Source: JAVBMU01 sp031551755 | Lineage (GTDB): Bacteria > Actinomycetota > Actinomycetes > Actinomycetales > Cellulomonadaceae | Direction: 5' to 3' | Length of the DNA: 33,843 bases | Assembly: GCA_031551755.1 (NCBI GenBank) | Contig: JAVBNE010000116.1 | Span: 1 to 33,843, forward strand | Shown here: positions 22,697 to 31,045 of the stretch, in pieces | Layout of the letters: every line of letters begins with the position of its first letter | How positions within the stretch are numbered: the stretch's first letter is position 1 | Notes under the pieces: generated by a model | Databases searched by the model: none | Seen by the model: the letters and a program-made list of their open reading frames with translations, nothing else | Told to the model about the DNA's origin: nothing | Position numbers and translations under genes: made by a program

Positions 22697-23902
22697 TCAG
22701 TCGCCCGAGATGGCGGCGAGGCAGTGCTGGGCGATCGCCAGCTCCTCCATCGTCGGGATCACCAGGACCTGAACCGGGGAACTCGCCGGTGAGACCGACC
22801 GTGCAAAGCGGCCGCGTTCGGCATTGGCCGCCGGGTCGACGGTGATGCCCAGGCCGTCCAGGCCGTCGATCACCGCGGCCCGCAACTGCGCGTCGTTCTC
22901 CCCGATGCCGGCCGTGAAGGCAATGGCATCAACCCGGCCGAGGACCGCGTAGTAGGCACCGATGTACTTGCGCAGCCGGTGCACATAGACCTCGAAGGCC
23001 AGTTGCGCGTCGGCGTCGCCAGCGTCGATGAGCGCGCGCAGCTCCCGCATGTCGTTGACACCCGCGAGCCCTTTGATGCCAGAACGCTTGTTCAGCAGAT
23101 CGTCGATGTGGTCCACGGACAGTCCTGCCACGCGGGCCAGATGGAAGACAACCGCCGGGTCGATGTCGCCCGACCGGGTCCCCATGACCAGCCCTTCCAG
23201 CGGGGTCAGGCCCATAGACGTTTCCACCGGGACCCCGCCGCGCACCGCCGAGGCGGAGGCGCCGTTCCCCAGATGCAGGACGATCGAGTTGACCTCGGCC
23301 ACCGGCCGGCCAAGTACCTGGGCGACCTGGCCCGAGACGTACTCGTGGCTGGTGCCGTGGAAGCCGTAACGGCGCACCCCGTGGGCCTGGGCAACGTCGC
23401 GGTCGATGGCGTAGGTGGCCGCGGCAGGGGGGAGGGCCGCGAAGAAGGCGGTGTCGAAAACGGCCACGTGTGGCACCGGCAGGAGTGCCCGGGCGACTTC
23501 GATGCCGCGTACGGCCGGCGGGTTGTGCAGCGGGGCGAGGGTCGACAGTTCCTCGATGGCCCGCACCACGTCGTCGGTGATCACCGTGGGAGCGGTGAAC
23601 ACGGCACCACCGTGCACCACCCGGTGACCGACCGCCCGGATGTCTGCGTCGGTCAGCCGCGGACCGACCTCGTCGAAGAGGCCGAGGGCCAGCTTGAGGG
23701 CGACGCCGTGGTCGGGGATCGGCTGTTCGCGCGTGGTGGTCTCGCCCGCGGTCGTGTGGCTGACCGATCCCTGGCCCTCCCCGATCCGCTCCACCACGCC
23801 GGCGGCCAGAGCCTGGGCCGTGGCCGGGTCGATGAGCTGGTATTTCAGTGAGGAGGAGCCGGCGTTGAGGACCAGCACCCGGCCGGTCGTGTCGGGGCTC
23901 AT
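22697..23902 (-). CDS. ackA: Acetate kinase
   Basis: A 401-residue ASKHA-fold kinase converting acetyl-phosphate and ADP to acetate and ATP, and the reverse. Visible: the N-terminal phosphate loop VLVLNAGSSSLKYQL, GHRVVHGG, the acetokinase signature with YGFHGTSHEYV, LHLGNGASASAV, GLVMGTRSGDIDP and the C-terminal FTAGIGEND. Length is normal. It overlaps the pta stop by four bases (ATGA), so it is translationally coupled. Confidence 0.97.
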   Translation of the reverse strand: MSPDTTGRVLVLNAGSSSLKYQLIDPATAQALAAGVVERIGEGQGSVSHTTAGETTTREQPIPDHGVALKLALGLFDEVGPRLTDADIRAVGHRVVHGGAVFTAPTVITDDVVRAIEELSTLAPLHNPPAVRGIEVARALLPVPHVAVFDTAFFAALPPAAATYAIDRDVAQAHGVRRYGFHGTSHEYVSGQVAQVLGRPVAEVNSIVLHLGNGASASAVRGGVPVETSMGLTPLEGLVMGTRSGDIDPAVVFHLARVAGLSVDHIDDLLNKRSGIKGLAGVNDMRELRALIDAGDADAQLAFEVYVHRLRKYIGAYYAVLGRVDAIAFTAGIGENDAQLRAAVIDGLDGLGITVDPAANAERGRFARSVSPASSPVQVLVIPTMEELAIAQHCLAAISGD

Positions 23903-26094
23903 CGGGCGTCCGCCTTCGGGTCGGTGGAGGTGGGGATGGTCGCCGAGCTGCCGGGCTCACCGGCGGCGGTGCCCGGTGGGGCTTCGGCGGCCTGCTGGGC
24001 TTGGATCGCGGTAATCGCGACCGTGTTCACGATGTCCTGCACGAGCGCCCCGCGAGACAGGTCGTTGACCGGCTTGCCCAGCCCTTGAAGCACCGGGCCG
24101 ACCGCGACGGCGCCCGCCGAACGTTGCACGGCCTTATAGGTGTTGTTGCCCGTGTTCAGGTCCGGGAAGACGAAGACCGTGGCTCGTCCGGCCACCGCCG
24201 AGCCGGGCATCTTGGAGGCGGCCACGGAGGTGTCGATCGCCGCGTCGTACTGGATGGGGCCCTCGACGAAGAGGTCGGGGCGGCGCTCGCGGACGAGTCC
24301 GGTGGCCTCGCGCACCTTCTCCACATCCACCCCGGTCCCGGATTCGCCGGTCGAGTAGGACAGCATCGCGACTCGGGGTTCGACGCCGAAACCGGCCGCG
24401 GTGGCCGCCGAGGAGATCGCGATATCGGCGAGTTGGGTCGCCGTCGGGTCCGGGATGACGGCGCAGTCGCCGTAGACCAGGACGCGGTCTTCGAGGCACA
24501 TGAGGAAGACCGAGGAGACCACGGACACACCCGGTGCGGTCTTGATGATCTCGAAGGACGGCTTGATGGTGTGCGCGGTGGTGTGCGCGGCGCCGGAGAC
24601 CATGCCGTCGGCCAACCCGAGGTGCACCATCATCGTGCCGAAGTAGGAGACGTCCCGGACGATCTCCCGGGCCCGGTCCACGGTCATGCCCTTGTGTGCG
24701 CGCAGGGCCGTGTACTCGGTCGCGAACCGCTCCAAGAGCTCTGGGTCGCTGGTGGACAGCACCCGGGCGGCGTCGATGTCCAGGCCGAGTTCCGTGGCCC
24801 GGGCGCGGATCTTGGCCTCGTTGCCGAGGATCGTCAGGTCGGCGACCTGGCGGCCCAGCAATGTCGAGGCGGCTCGTAGGATGCGGTCGTCGTCACCCTC
24901 CGGGAGCACGATGTGTTTGCGATCCGCGCGGGCGCGCGACAGCAGCTCGTACTCGAACATGAGCGGGGTGACGATCTCGGGGCGGGGCACATCAAGCCCG
25001 GCGATGAGCGCGGCACCGTCCACGTGTTGTTCGAAGAGGGCAAGCGCCGTATCCACCTTGCGCTGGGCGTCTTTCGTCACCCGGCCACGTGCGCCGGCCG
25101 CCGAGGTGGCCGCGTCGAAGGTGTCCAGGTCGGTGCGGATGATCGGCAGCGACGGGTCGAGGTCGGCCAGCAGCCTGGCGGTCGACTCCGGCGGCGAGAA
25201 GCCACCGGTGAGGATGACGGCGGCTAGCGAGGGGAATCCGCGCGCCGCTTGCGCGGCCAGCAGGCCGATGGCGATGTCGGAACGATCGCCCGGGGTGAGT
25301 ACGACCGCGCCGTCGCTCAGCCGGTCCAGCAGGTGCTCGAACTCCATGGCGCCGACCAGCAGGTCGAGCACCTCTCGGCTCAACAGCGCCTCGTCGCCCA
25401 GCGCCAGCGTGCCGGAAACCGATTCCATCAGCACGCGGACGGTAGGGGCGTCGAGGAAGCGGTTCTCGGGGATCGCCCAGGCAGGCAAGGAGCGGCGGCT
25501 GATCAGTTTGCCGGTTCGGGTCAGTTCATGGTTGACCAGGGTGGCCAACTGTTCACGGATCGCATCGAGTTCGGTGGGGTCGCAACGGTTGGCGACGACG
25601 CCGAACGGCAGCGCGTGCTGGGAGCGCAGCTCCGCCATCGCGACTTCGACCAGATGCCCCAGATCGGCTGGTGTCCGGTCGCGGCCGGAGACGACCAGCA
25701 GTACCGGAGTGGCCAGGTTCGCGGCCACCCGGGCGTTGAACGACAGTTCGGTCGGTCCGGCGACGTCGGTGTAATCCGTGCCGACGATGACCACGGCGTC
25801 GCAGCAGGCCGCCACCTCGTGGTACCGGGCGACGATCCGCGACAAGGCGGCGTCGGGGTCGGCATGGACATCGGAATAGGTGACACCGGCGGCCTGGTCG
25901 AACGTGAGGTCGACGCCGTCGTGGGCGAGGAGCAGTTCAAGGACGAAGTCGTGGTCGTCGCGAACCACGGGGCGGAATACGCCGACTCGCTGGACCTGGC
26001 GGACGAGGAGGTCGATCACCCCCAATGCAACGGTCGACTTGCCGGTTTCGCCCTCAGGCGAAGCGATGAAGATGCTGCGAGCGGATCCGCTCAC
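23899..26094 (-). CDS. pta: Phosphate acetyltransferase, long (three-domain) form
   Basis: A 731-residue enzyme interconverting acetyl-CoA and acetyl-phosphate. Domains: an N-terminal BioD-like P-loop domain (ASPEGETGKST at residues 11-21), a central DRTGG domain (about 220-340) and the C-terminal catalytic PTA/PTB domain from about 385 (IVLPEGDDDRILRAA, MSGAAHTTAHTIKP-like segment, VFPDLNTGNNTYKAVQR). GTG at 26094 is chosen because GAGGAG lies six bases before it. An in-frame start at 26139 would lie upstream of that site. It is first gene of pta-ackA-HD. A probable promoter lies between 26100 and 26200, with TAGAGT on the minus strand at 26158-26163 as a weak candidate. Confidence 0.96.
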   Translation of the reverse strand: MSGSARSIFIASPEGETGKSTVALGVIDLLVRQVQRVGVFRPVVRDDHDFVLELLLAHDGVDLTFDQAAGVTYSDVHADPDAALSRIVARYHEVAACCDAVVIVGTDYTDVAGPTELSFNARVAANLATPVLLVVSGRDRTPADLGHLVEVAMAELRSQHALPFGVVANRCDPTELDAIREQLATLVNHELTRTGKLISRRSLPAWAIPENRFLDAPTVRVLMESVSGTLALGDEALLSREVLDLLVGAMEFEHLLDRLSDGAVVLTPGDRSDIAIGLLAAQAARGFPSLAAVILTGGFSPPESTARLLADLDPSLPIIRTDLDTFDAATSAAGARGRVTKDAQRKVDTALALFEQHVDGAALIAGLDVPRPEIVTPLMFEYELLSRARADRKHIVLPEGDDDRILRAASTLLGRQVADLTILGNEAKIRARATELGLDIDAARVLSTSDPELLERFATEYTALRAHKGMTVDRAREIVRDVSYFGTMMVHLGLADGMVSGAAHTTAHTIKPSFEIIKTAPGVSVVSSVFLMCLEDRVLVYGDCAVIPDPTATQLADIAISSAATAAGFGVEPRVAMLSYSTGESGTGVDVEKVREATGLVRERRPDLFVEGPIQYDAAIDTSVAASKMPGSAVAGRATVFVFPDLNTGNNTYKAVQRSAGAVAVGPVLQGLGKPVNDLSRGALVQDIVNTVAITAIQAQQAAEAPPGTAAGEPGSSATIPTSTDPKADAR

Positions 26095-26243
26095 TTTGTT
26101 CTCCTCAAGGTGTAAACGCCGTGGATAACGGCTGTGCACGCGGTGGGGGTGCGAGCGACTCTACTCTCTTGTGGTACACACGATCGTTGAGGTCCGTGCC
26201 GACCTGTTCGGTGGTGACCAGGCATGATCAGTGCCCCGCCAGG

Positions 26244-27044
26244 TCAGGTCCGCAGGGCCGCGAGTCGCTGGTCGATCAAGGGGCGCGTGCTGCCCTGGGC
26301 CCGGGAGATCGCCATCGCGGTCGACCGGACCGCGGCACCGACCCGCTCCACTCGCAGTGCCGATGTGTGACCCGAGACCGATACGGCCGCAATGACTCGA
26401 TTATCGGCGCCGAAGATCGGACTCGCGCAGCAGGTCGTCCCGAGGGCGTTCTCCTGATTGTCCGTGGCCGTGCCGGTCCGCAGGGTGTTCGCGAGTTCGG
26501 CCCGGAACATGGGCGCCGAGACGATCGAATACCGCGTGAGCCGGGGGAGGCCGTCCGCGATGACGGCCTCGATGAGTTCCGGCGGGGAGAAGGCCAGCAT
26601 CGCCTTGCCGAGACCGGTGACGCTGACGGGCATCCGGCCGCCTACCCGGGACTGGAGCCGAGGGGCGTGCGTCGCCTGGATGATGTCGACGTAGACCACC
26701 TCGAAGCCGTCCATCACGGCGAAGTGCACGGTTTCCCGGGTGGCGTCCCGCAAATCGGTGAGGAAGGGGGCCACAGCCTCGCGTAGGCCGCGTTGGCGAG
26801 GGGCCATCTGGCCGAGCTCGAAAAGCCGCATGCCGAGCTGGTACTCGCCGCCGGGGGTCCGTTCGAGTAGTCCCTCGTCGACCAGGTCACCCACGATTCG
26901 GTGGGTGGTCGACCGGGGGAGACCGGCTCGCCTGGCGAGCTCGGCACCGGTGAGTCCTCGGTCCGTCGGAGTGAAGGACGAAAGTACCGCGGTGATCCGG
27001 GCGACCAGCCCAAGTTGGGAATTGTCCCGCTCAGTGGAACGCAC
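26244..27044 (-). CDS. IclR-family transcription regulator
   Basis: A 266-residue regulator. A winged helix-turn-helix occupies about residues 10-70 (GLTGAELARRAGLPRSTTHR, then DEGLLERTPGGEYQLG). The effector-binding domain from about 85 carries HFAVMDGFEVVYVDII, VTGLGKAMLAFSP and the family-typical GTTCCASPIFGADNRVIAAV followed by SVSG. GTG at 27044 is preferred over longer in-frame starts because TACCAT stands six bases upstream. It is divergent from the catechol meta-cleavage operon 150 bases away, so it most likely controls that operon and itself. Whether it represses or activates, and its effector, cannot be read from sequence. Confidence 0.9.
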   Translation of the reverse strand: MRSTERDNSQLGLVARITAVLSSFTPTDRGLTGAELARRAGLPRSTTHRIVGDLVDEGLLERTPGGEYQLGMRLFELGQMAPRQRGLREAVAPFLTDLRDATRETVHFAVMDGFEVVYVDIIQATHAPRLQSRVGGRMPVSVTGLGKAMLAFSPPELIEAVIADGLPRLTRYSIVSAPMFRAELANTLRTGTATDNQENALGTTCCASPIFGADNRVIAAVSVSGHTSALRVERVGAAVRSTAMAISRAQGSTRPLIDQRLAALRT

Positions 27045-27194
27045 TGCTTGATGGTATCCGACAGGCGCTGTCAGTCTGTCTGCATCGCGGCGGGGCGGTA
27101 CCGGTGCGATGACGCAAAGGTCTCTGGCTGTCGGTGCGGACAAAGTGAACGGGTCCCGGCAACCGGATTACTCAGACATCTGGCTAGCCGAAGG
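27045..27194. promoter_or_regulatory. Divergent control region, IclR gene and meta-cleavage operon
   Basis: The minus-strand -10 TACCAT lies at 27051-27056 and serves iclR. The dyad GACAG-GCG-CTGTC at 27060-27072 begins four bases from that box and is a candidate IclR site. CATCGC/GCGATG near 27083-27114 is a weaker spaced dyad. No convincing -10/-35 for the plus-strand operon was found, which would fit a regulator-dependent promoter. Confidence 0.5.
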
Positions 27195-28004
27195 ATGGAC
27201 ACGTTGGACACGAATCCCCAAGAGCGTGCGGATCAGCTCAGCCGGGCGGCGGCAATGCTGCAGACGGCTCGAAGCACGCTTGCGCCGATCGATCCCATCG
27301 CCGAGCTCTTCCCGGGCCTGACGATCGAGGACGCGTATCAGATCCAGCTGGCCCAAGTGGCGCAGTGGACCTCCGAAGGTCAGGTAGTCAAGGGCTACAA
27401 GGTGGGGCTCACCTCCCGCGCCATGCAGACGCAACTCGGCGTCCATCAGCCCGACTTCGGTCACCTCACCGGCTCCATGTTTCACCTCGAGCACAATCCG
27501 ATCGACACGGGCGCCTTCATCGCGCCGAAGGTCGAGCCGGAGATCGCGTTCGTGCTCGGCAAGGACATCGCCGGCCCGGGTGTCACCGTCGGCCAGGCGC
27601 TGCTCGCGGTGGATTACGTTCTGCCGTCGCTGGAGATTATCGACTCCCGCATCCGCGACTGGAAGATCGGCATCGTCGACACGATCTCGGACAACGCCTC
27701 CTGCGGTGGCATCGTGCTCGGTTCGAAACCGGTGCGGATCGACTCTGTGGACCTGGCCCGCACTGGCTGCAACCTCATGATCGATTCGGAGGTCGTCGCC
27801 ACCGGCGCCGGCGGGGCGATCCTCGGCTCGCCGATCAACGCGCTCGTGTGGCTGATCAACACCCTCGGCGAACGTGGCATCGAGTTCCACGCCGGCGACG
27901 TCGTGCTGCCGGGCTCGGTGACGGCCGCGCATCCGGTCGCGCCCGGCTCAGTGGTTAGCGCCGAGTTCTCCACCCTCGGCACGGTCACCGCCGTCTTCAG
28001 CTGA
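27195..28004 (+). CDS. dmpE: 2-hydroxypenta-2,4-dienoate (2-oxopent-4-enoate) hydratase
   Basis: A 269-residue hydratase of the MhpD/XylJ/DmpE group. It adds water to 2-hydroxypenta-2,4-dienoate to give 4-hydroxy-2-oxovalerate. Family blocks: VKGYKVGLTSRAMQTQLGV, FIAPKVEPEIAFVLGKDI with the metal-binding Glu residues, SLEIIDSRIRDWKIGIVDTI and SDNASCGGIVLG. The ATG at 27195 is taken as start. A TTG at 27204 with AAGGA eight bases before it is an alternative that loses three residues. It is first gene of the operon, 28 bases before the next. Confidence 0.93.
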   Translation: MDTLDTNPQERADQLSRAAAMLQTARSTLAPIDPIAELFPGLTIEDAYQIQLAQVAQWTSEGQVVKGYKVGLTSRAMQTQLGVHQPDFGHLTGSMFHLEHNPIDTGAFIAPKVEPEIAFVLGKDIAGPGVTVGQALLAVDYVLPSLEIIDSRIRDWKIGIVDTISDNASCGGIVLGSKPVRIDSVDLARTGCNLMIDSEVVATGAGGAILGSPINALVWLINTLGERGIEFHAGDVVLPGSVTAAHPVAPGSVVSAEFSTLGTVTAVFS

Positions 28005-28032
28005 TCTTTCCGGTACTGAAAGGACTCGTCCC

Positions 28033-28974
28033 ATGGCAAGAAAGGCGATCGCGGCGATCGTCGGACCGGGCAACATCGGCTCGGATCTGATGTTCAAGCT
28101 GTTGCGGCGCTCCGAACACCTCGAAGCGCGTTACATGATCGGTGTCGACCCGGCCTCCGACGGCCTTGCCCGCGCCCGCAGGGAGGGTCTGCAGGCCAGT
28201 CATGAGGGCGTGGACTGGCTGCTGGCACAAGACGAGTTGCCCGACATCGTCTTCGAGGCGACCGGCGCCCGTGCGCACATGGCCAATGCCCCCCGGTATC
28301 GCGAGGCGGGGATCATGGCCATCGACCTGACCCCGGCTGCGATCGGCCCCTACTGTGTCCCGTCGGTCAACCTCGACGTCAACCTCGGCGAACCGAACCT
28401 CAACATGGTCACCTGCGGTGGCCAGGCGACGATCCCGATCGTCGCGGCGGTCAGCCGGGTGGTCCCAGTCGAGTACGCGGAGATCGTCGCCTCGCTGGCC
28501 TCGAAATCCGCCGGGCCGGGCACCCGGGCCAACATCGACGAGTTCACCGAGACGACCTCGGACGCCTTGGAGAAGGTCGGTGGGGCGGCGCGTGGGAAGG
28601 CAATCATCATCCTCAACCCGGCTGAGCCGCCGATGATGATGCGCAACACCGTCTTCTGCGCGATCCCGGCCGAGGCCGCGGAATCCGGGGCGATGCGCGA
28701 CAAGATCGCCGAGTCGATCCACCAGATGGTCGAGCGCGTCCAGCAGTACGTGCCGGGCTACCAGCTGCGGGCCGACCCGCAGTTCGAGTCCCCCAAGGAG
28801 ATCTGGAACGGCATGGCCCGCGTGGCCTCCTTCCTCCAGGTCACCGGTCGCGGCGACTACTTGCCCGAGTACGCGGGCAACCTCGACATCATCACCTCGG
28901 CCGCTGCGCATATCGCCGACATGTGGGCTCAGCACCGGGCCACCCAACAGCTCTCGGAAACGGCAGGAGTGTGA
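28033..28974 (+). CDS. dmpF: Acetaldehyde dehydrogenase (acylating)
   Basis: A 313-residue enzyme oxidising acetaldehyde to acetyl-CoA with NAD+ and CoA. The nucleotide-binding start AAIVGPGNIGSDLMFKLL, EATGARAHMANAPRY, catalytic Cys128 in NMVTCGGQATIP and IILNPAEPPMMMRNTVFC are typical of MhpF/DmpF. AAGGA precedes the ATG. In this family it forms a complex with the aldolase encoded next, channelling the acetaldehyde between active sites. The stop is six bases before the aldolase start. Confidence 0.96.
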   Translation: MARKAIAAIVGPGNIGSDLMFKLLRRSEHLEARYMIGVDPASDGLARARREGLQASHEGVDWLLAQDELPDIVFEATGARAHMANAPRYREAGIMAIDLTPAAIGPYCVPSVNLDVNLGEPNLNMVTCGGQATIPIVAAVSRVVPVEYAEIVASLASKSAGPGTRANIDEFTETTSDALEKVGGAARGKAIIILNPAEPPMMMRNTVFCAIPAEAAESGAMRDKIAESIHQMVERVQQYVPGYQLRADPQFESPKEIWNGMARVASFLQVTGRGDYLPEYAGNLDIITSAAAHIADMWAQHRATQQLSETAGV

Positions 28975-28979
28975 CCGCG

Positions 28980-30050
28980 ATGACCACCACGAACGAGTCC
29001 GGGATCACCAGGGACCGCGACGGGAACCCGATCGGTACCCAGCGCGAGGTGCGCATCACCGACACCACCTTGCGCGACGGTTCGCACCCCATGCGGCACC
29101 GGTTCACCGAACAGCAGGTCCGCGACATCGCCCGGGCGCTCGACTCCGCGGGCGTCGAGGTGATCGAGGTGACCCACGGCGACGGCCTGGGCGGTTCCTC
29201 CTTTAACTACGGCTTCTCGCTCGTCTCCGACCTCACGCTTATCGAGGCCGCCGCCGAGGAGGTCAAGAACTCGCGAATCGCCTGCCTGCTCCTGCCGGGG
29301 CTGGGGACCGTCCGGGACCTGAAGTCGGCCTACGAGGCCGGCGCCCGGGTCGCGCGGATCGCCACCCACTGCACGGAGGCAGATGTCTCCATCCAGCATT
29401 TCGGAGCGGCGCGTGAGATCGGCATGGAGACCTGCGGCTTCCTCATGCTGTCGCATCGCATCTCCCCAGCCGAACTGGCCGCCCAGGCCCGGATCATGGT
29501 CGACGCCGGTTGCCAATGCGTCCTGGTCGTCGACTCCGCCGGGGCGCTGATCCTGGATGAGGCCGCTGACCGGGTCAAGGCACTCGTGGAAGAGATCGGT
29601 GGTGAGGCCCAGGTCGGTTACCACGGGCACCAGAACATCTCGATGGGGGTGGCGAACTCCGTCCTTGCCTATCGCGCGGGTGCCCGGCAGATCGACGGCT
29701 CGCTGTGTGCGCTCGGCGCGGGCGCTGGCAACTCGCCGACCGAAGTCCTCGCGGTCGTCTTCGACCGGTTGGGTATCGACACCGGAATCGACCCCGACGC
29801 CATCCTCAAGGTCGCCGCCGAGGTGGCCTACCCGATCATCGACCGGCTGCCGTGGATGGACTACGGCTCGATCATGCAGGGCTACGCGGGGGTGTACTCG
29901 TCCTTCCTGTTGCACGCCGAGCGGGCGGGGGAGCGGTACGGGATCCCCGCACCCGAGCTGCTGCGCATCGCGGGCGAGCGCGGCTACGTGGGCGGACAGG
30001 AAGACATGTTGATCGACGTCGCGCTCGAGTTGAGCCAGAAGGGTGCATGA
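28980..30050 (+). CDS. dmpG: 4-hydroxy-2-oxovalerate aldolase
   Basis: A 356-residue DRE-TIM-type aldolase cleaving 4-hydroxy-2-oxovalerate to pyruvate and acetaldehyde. Visible: VRITDTTLRDGSHPMRHRF (Arg32, Asp33 and the catalytic-base histidine at 36), EVTHGDGLGGSSFNYGFS and the metal-site YHGHQNISMGVANS. ATG 28980 has AGGAG ten bases upstream. GTG 28971 would overlap the previous stop and is closer than ideal to the same site. The N-terminus has about 12 residues more than DmpG before the barrel. It acts as the partner of the acetaldehyde dehydrogenase. Confidence 0.96.
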   Translation: MTTTNESGITRDRDGNPIGTQREVRITDTTLRDGSHPMRHRFTEQQVRDIARALDSAGVEVIEVTHGDGLGGSSFNYGFSLVSDLTLIEAAAEEVKNSRIACLLLPGLGTVRDLKSAYEAGARVARIATHCTEADVSIQHFGAAREIGMETCGFLMLSHRISPAELAAQARIMVDAGCQCVLVVDSAGALILDEAADRVKALVEEIGGEAQVGYHGHQNISMGVANSVLAYRAGARQIDGSLCALGAGAGNSPTEVLAVVFDRLGIDTGIDPDAILKVAAEVAYPIIDRLPWMDYGSIMQGYAGVYSSFLLHAERAGERYGIPAPELLRIAGERGYVGGQEDMLIDVALELSQKGA

Positions 30051-30053
30051 CAC

Positions 30054-30845
30054 GTGAGTAAACAACCCTGGAACATCAGCACGCTCGCCACCGAGCTGCT
30101 GTCGTGTGAGGACGAGCGTCAGGATCGGGAACCGCTCACTGATGACCACCCGGACCTCGACATCCCGAGCGCCTACGCGGTACAGGACGAAACCTTGCGT
30201 CGGCGCCAACGTCGCGGCGAGCACCTGGTCGGGATCAAACTCGGGTTGACCAGCCGCGCCAAGCAGGAGCGGATGGGCGTCGACGTCCCCATTCTCGCGT
30301 GGCTGACCAGCGCGATGGTGCTGCCGGTCGGGGTGCCGGTGCCGCAGGAACGGTTCATCCACCCGCGCGTCGAGCCCGAGATCGTCTTCATCATGGGCAA
30401 GGACCTGGAGGGTCCAGCGGTGACGGCCGCCACCGCCATGGACGCGGTCGACTGGGTGTGCGCCGGGGCCGAGGTCATCGACAGCCGCTACCGGAACTTC
30501 CGGTTCACGCTTCCCGACGTGGTAGCGGACAACGCTTCCTCCGGTGCGTTCGTGACCGGCGGGATCATGCGCCGCCCCGGCGAGTTGGACCTGGCCACTG
30601 AGGCCGTGCTGGTCGAGGTGAACGGTCAGATTGTCGACAGCGCGACCGGTGCCGCCGTCCTCGGTCACCCCGGCGAAGCCCTGGCCTTGGCCGCGAACCT
30701 GCTGGCCGAGCGGGGGCACCCGATCATGGCCGGTCAGATCGTCCTCACCGGCGGAATCACCGACGCCTACCCGATCCCGGCCGGAGAGAAGGTGGCCTTC
30801 CACTTCGCCAACCTCGGTTCGATCCACCTGTTCGGGGGCAAATGA
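30054..30845 (+). CDS. dmpH: 2-oxo-3-hexenedioate (4-oxalocrotonate) decarboxylase
   Basis: A 263-residue relative of the hydratase at the head of the operon, matching the XylI/DmpH/NahK branch. It decarboxylates 2-oxohex-3-enedioate to 2-hydroxypentadienoate, in complex with the hydratase. Blocks: LVGIKLGLTSRAKQERMGVD, HPRVEPEIVFIMGKDLEGPA, AEVIDSRYRNFRFTLPDVVA and DNASSGAFVTGG. Hydratase versus decarboxylase is decided by the internal duplication of the family in this operon and by adjacency to the tautomerase. GTG 30054 starts three bases after the aldolase stop. Confidence 0.9.
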   Translation: MSKQPWNISTLATELLSCEDERQDREPLTDDHPDLDIPSAYAVQDETLRRRQRRGEHLVGIKLGLTSRAKQERMGVDVPILAWLTSAMVLPVGVPVPQERFIHPRVEPEIVFIMGKDLEGPAVTAATAMDAVDWVCAGAEVIDSRYRNFRFTLPDVVADNASSGAFVTGGIMRRPGELDLATEAVLVEVNGQIVDSATGAAVLGHPGEALALAANLLAERGHPIMAGQIVLTGGITDAYPIPAGEKVAFHFANLGSIHLFGGK

Positions 30846-31045
30846 TGCCGGTCATCGAGGTGACGTTGACCCAGGGCCGGTCCCCGGAGCGGATCCGCGC
30901 GCTCATCAGCGCGCTGACCGAGGCCACGGTTACGGCTATCGAGGCACCCCAACAGTCCATCCGAGTCATCGTCCGGGAGATTCCCAAGGAGCATTTCGCC
31001 GCCGGCGACGTGACCATCGCAGAGAGGGGTCAGGCCAATGGCTGA
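30845..31045 (+). CDS. dmpI: 4-oxalocrotonate tautomerase
   Basis: A 66-residue tautomerase converting 2-hydroxymuconate to 2-oxohex-3-enedioate. After removal of Met, Pro1 (PVIEVTLTQGRSPERIRAL) is the catalytic base. Arg11 in GRS, Arg39 in IRVIV and the Phe of EHF also match. Two ATG codons stand in a row (30842 and 30845). Only the second exposes Pro1, so it is taken as the functional start. It has GGGGG six bases upstream. The 30842 ATG overlaps the decarboxylase stop. The gene overlaps the next one by eight bases. Confidence 0.92.
   Translation: MPVIEVTLTQGRSPERIRALISALTEATVTAIEAPQQSIRVIVREIPKEHFAAGDVTIAERGQANG

Noticed and set aside
26095..26139. Upstream extension of pta to 26139
   Set aside because: The GAGGAG ribosome site lies inside the extension, six bases before the GTG at 26094, where the P-loop domain begins.
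26171..26182. Near-palindrome TGTGGTACACA upstream of pta
   Set aside because: The symmetry is imperfect and there is no supporting second site. Too weak to call an operator.
26901..27194. Upstream extension of the hydratase frame into the iclR gene
   Set aside because: It would overlap the regulator and its promoter on the other strand. Family homology begins after 27195.
28929..30827. A 632-codon open frame on the minus strand
   Set aside because: Antisense to the aldolase and decarboxylase genes, which have full family motifs. Low-complexity translation.
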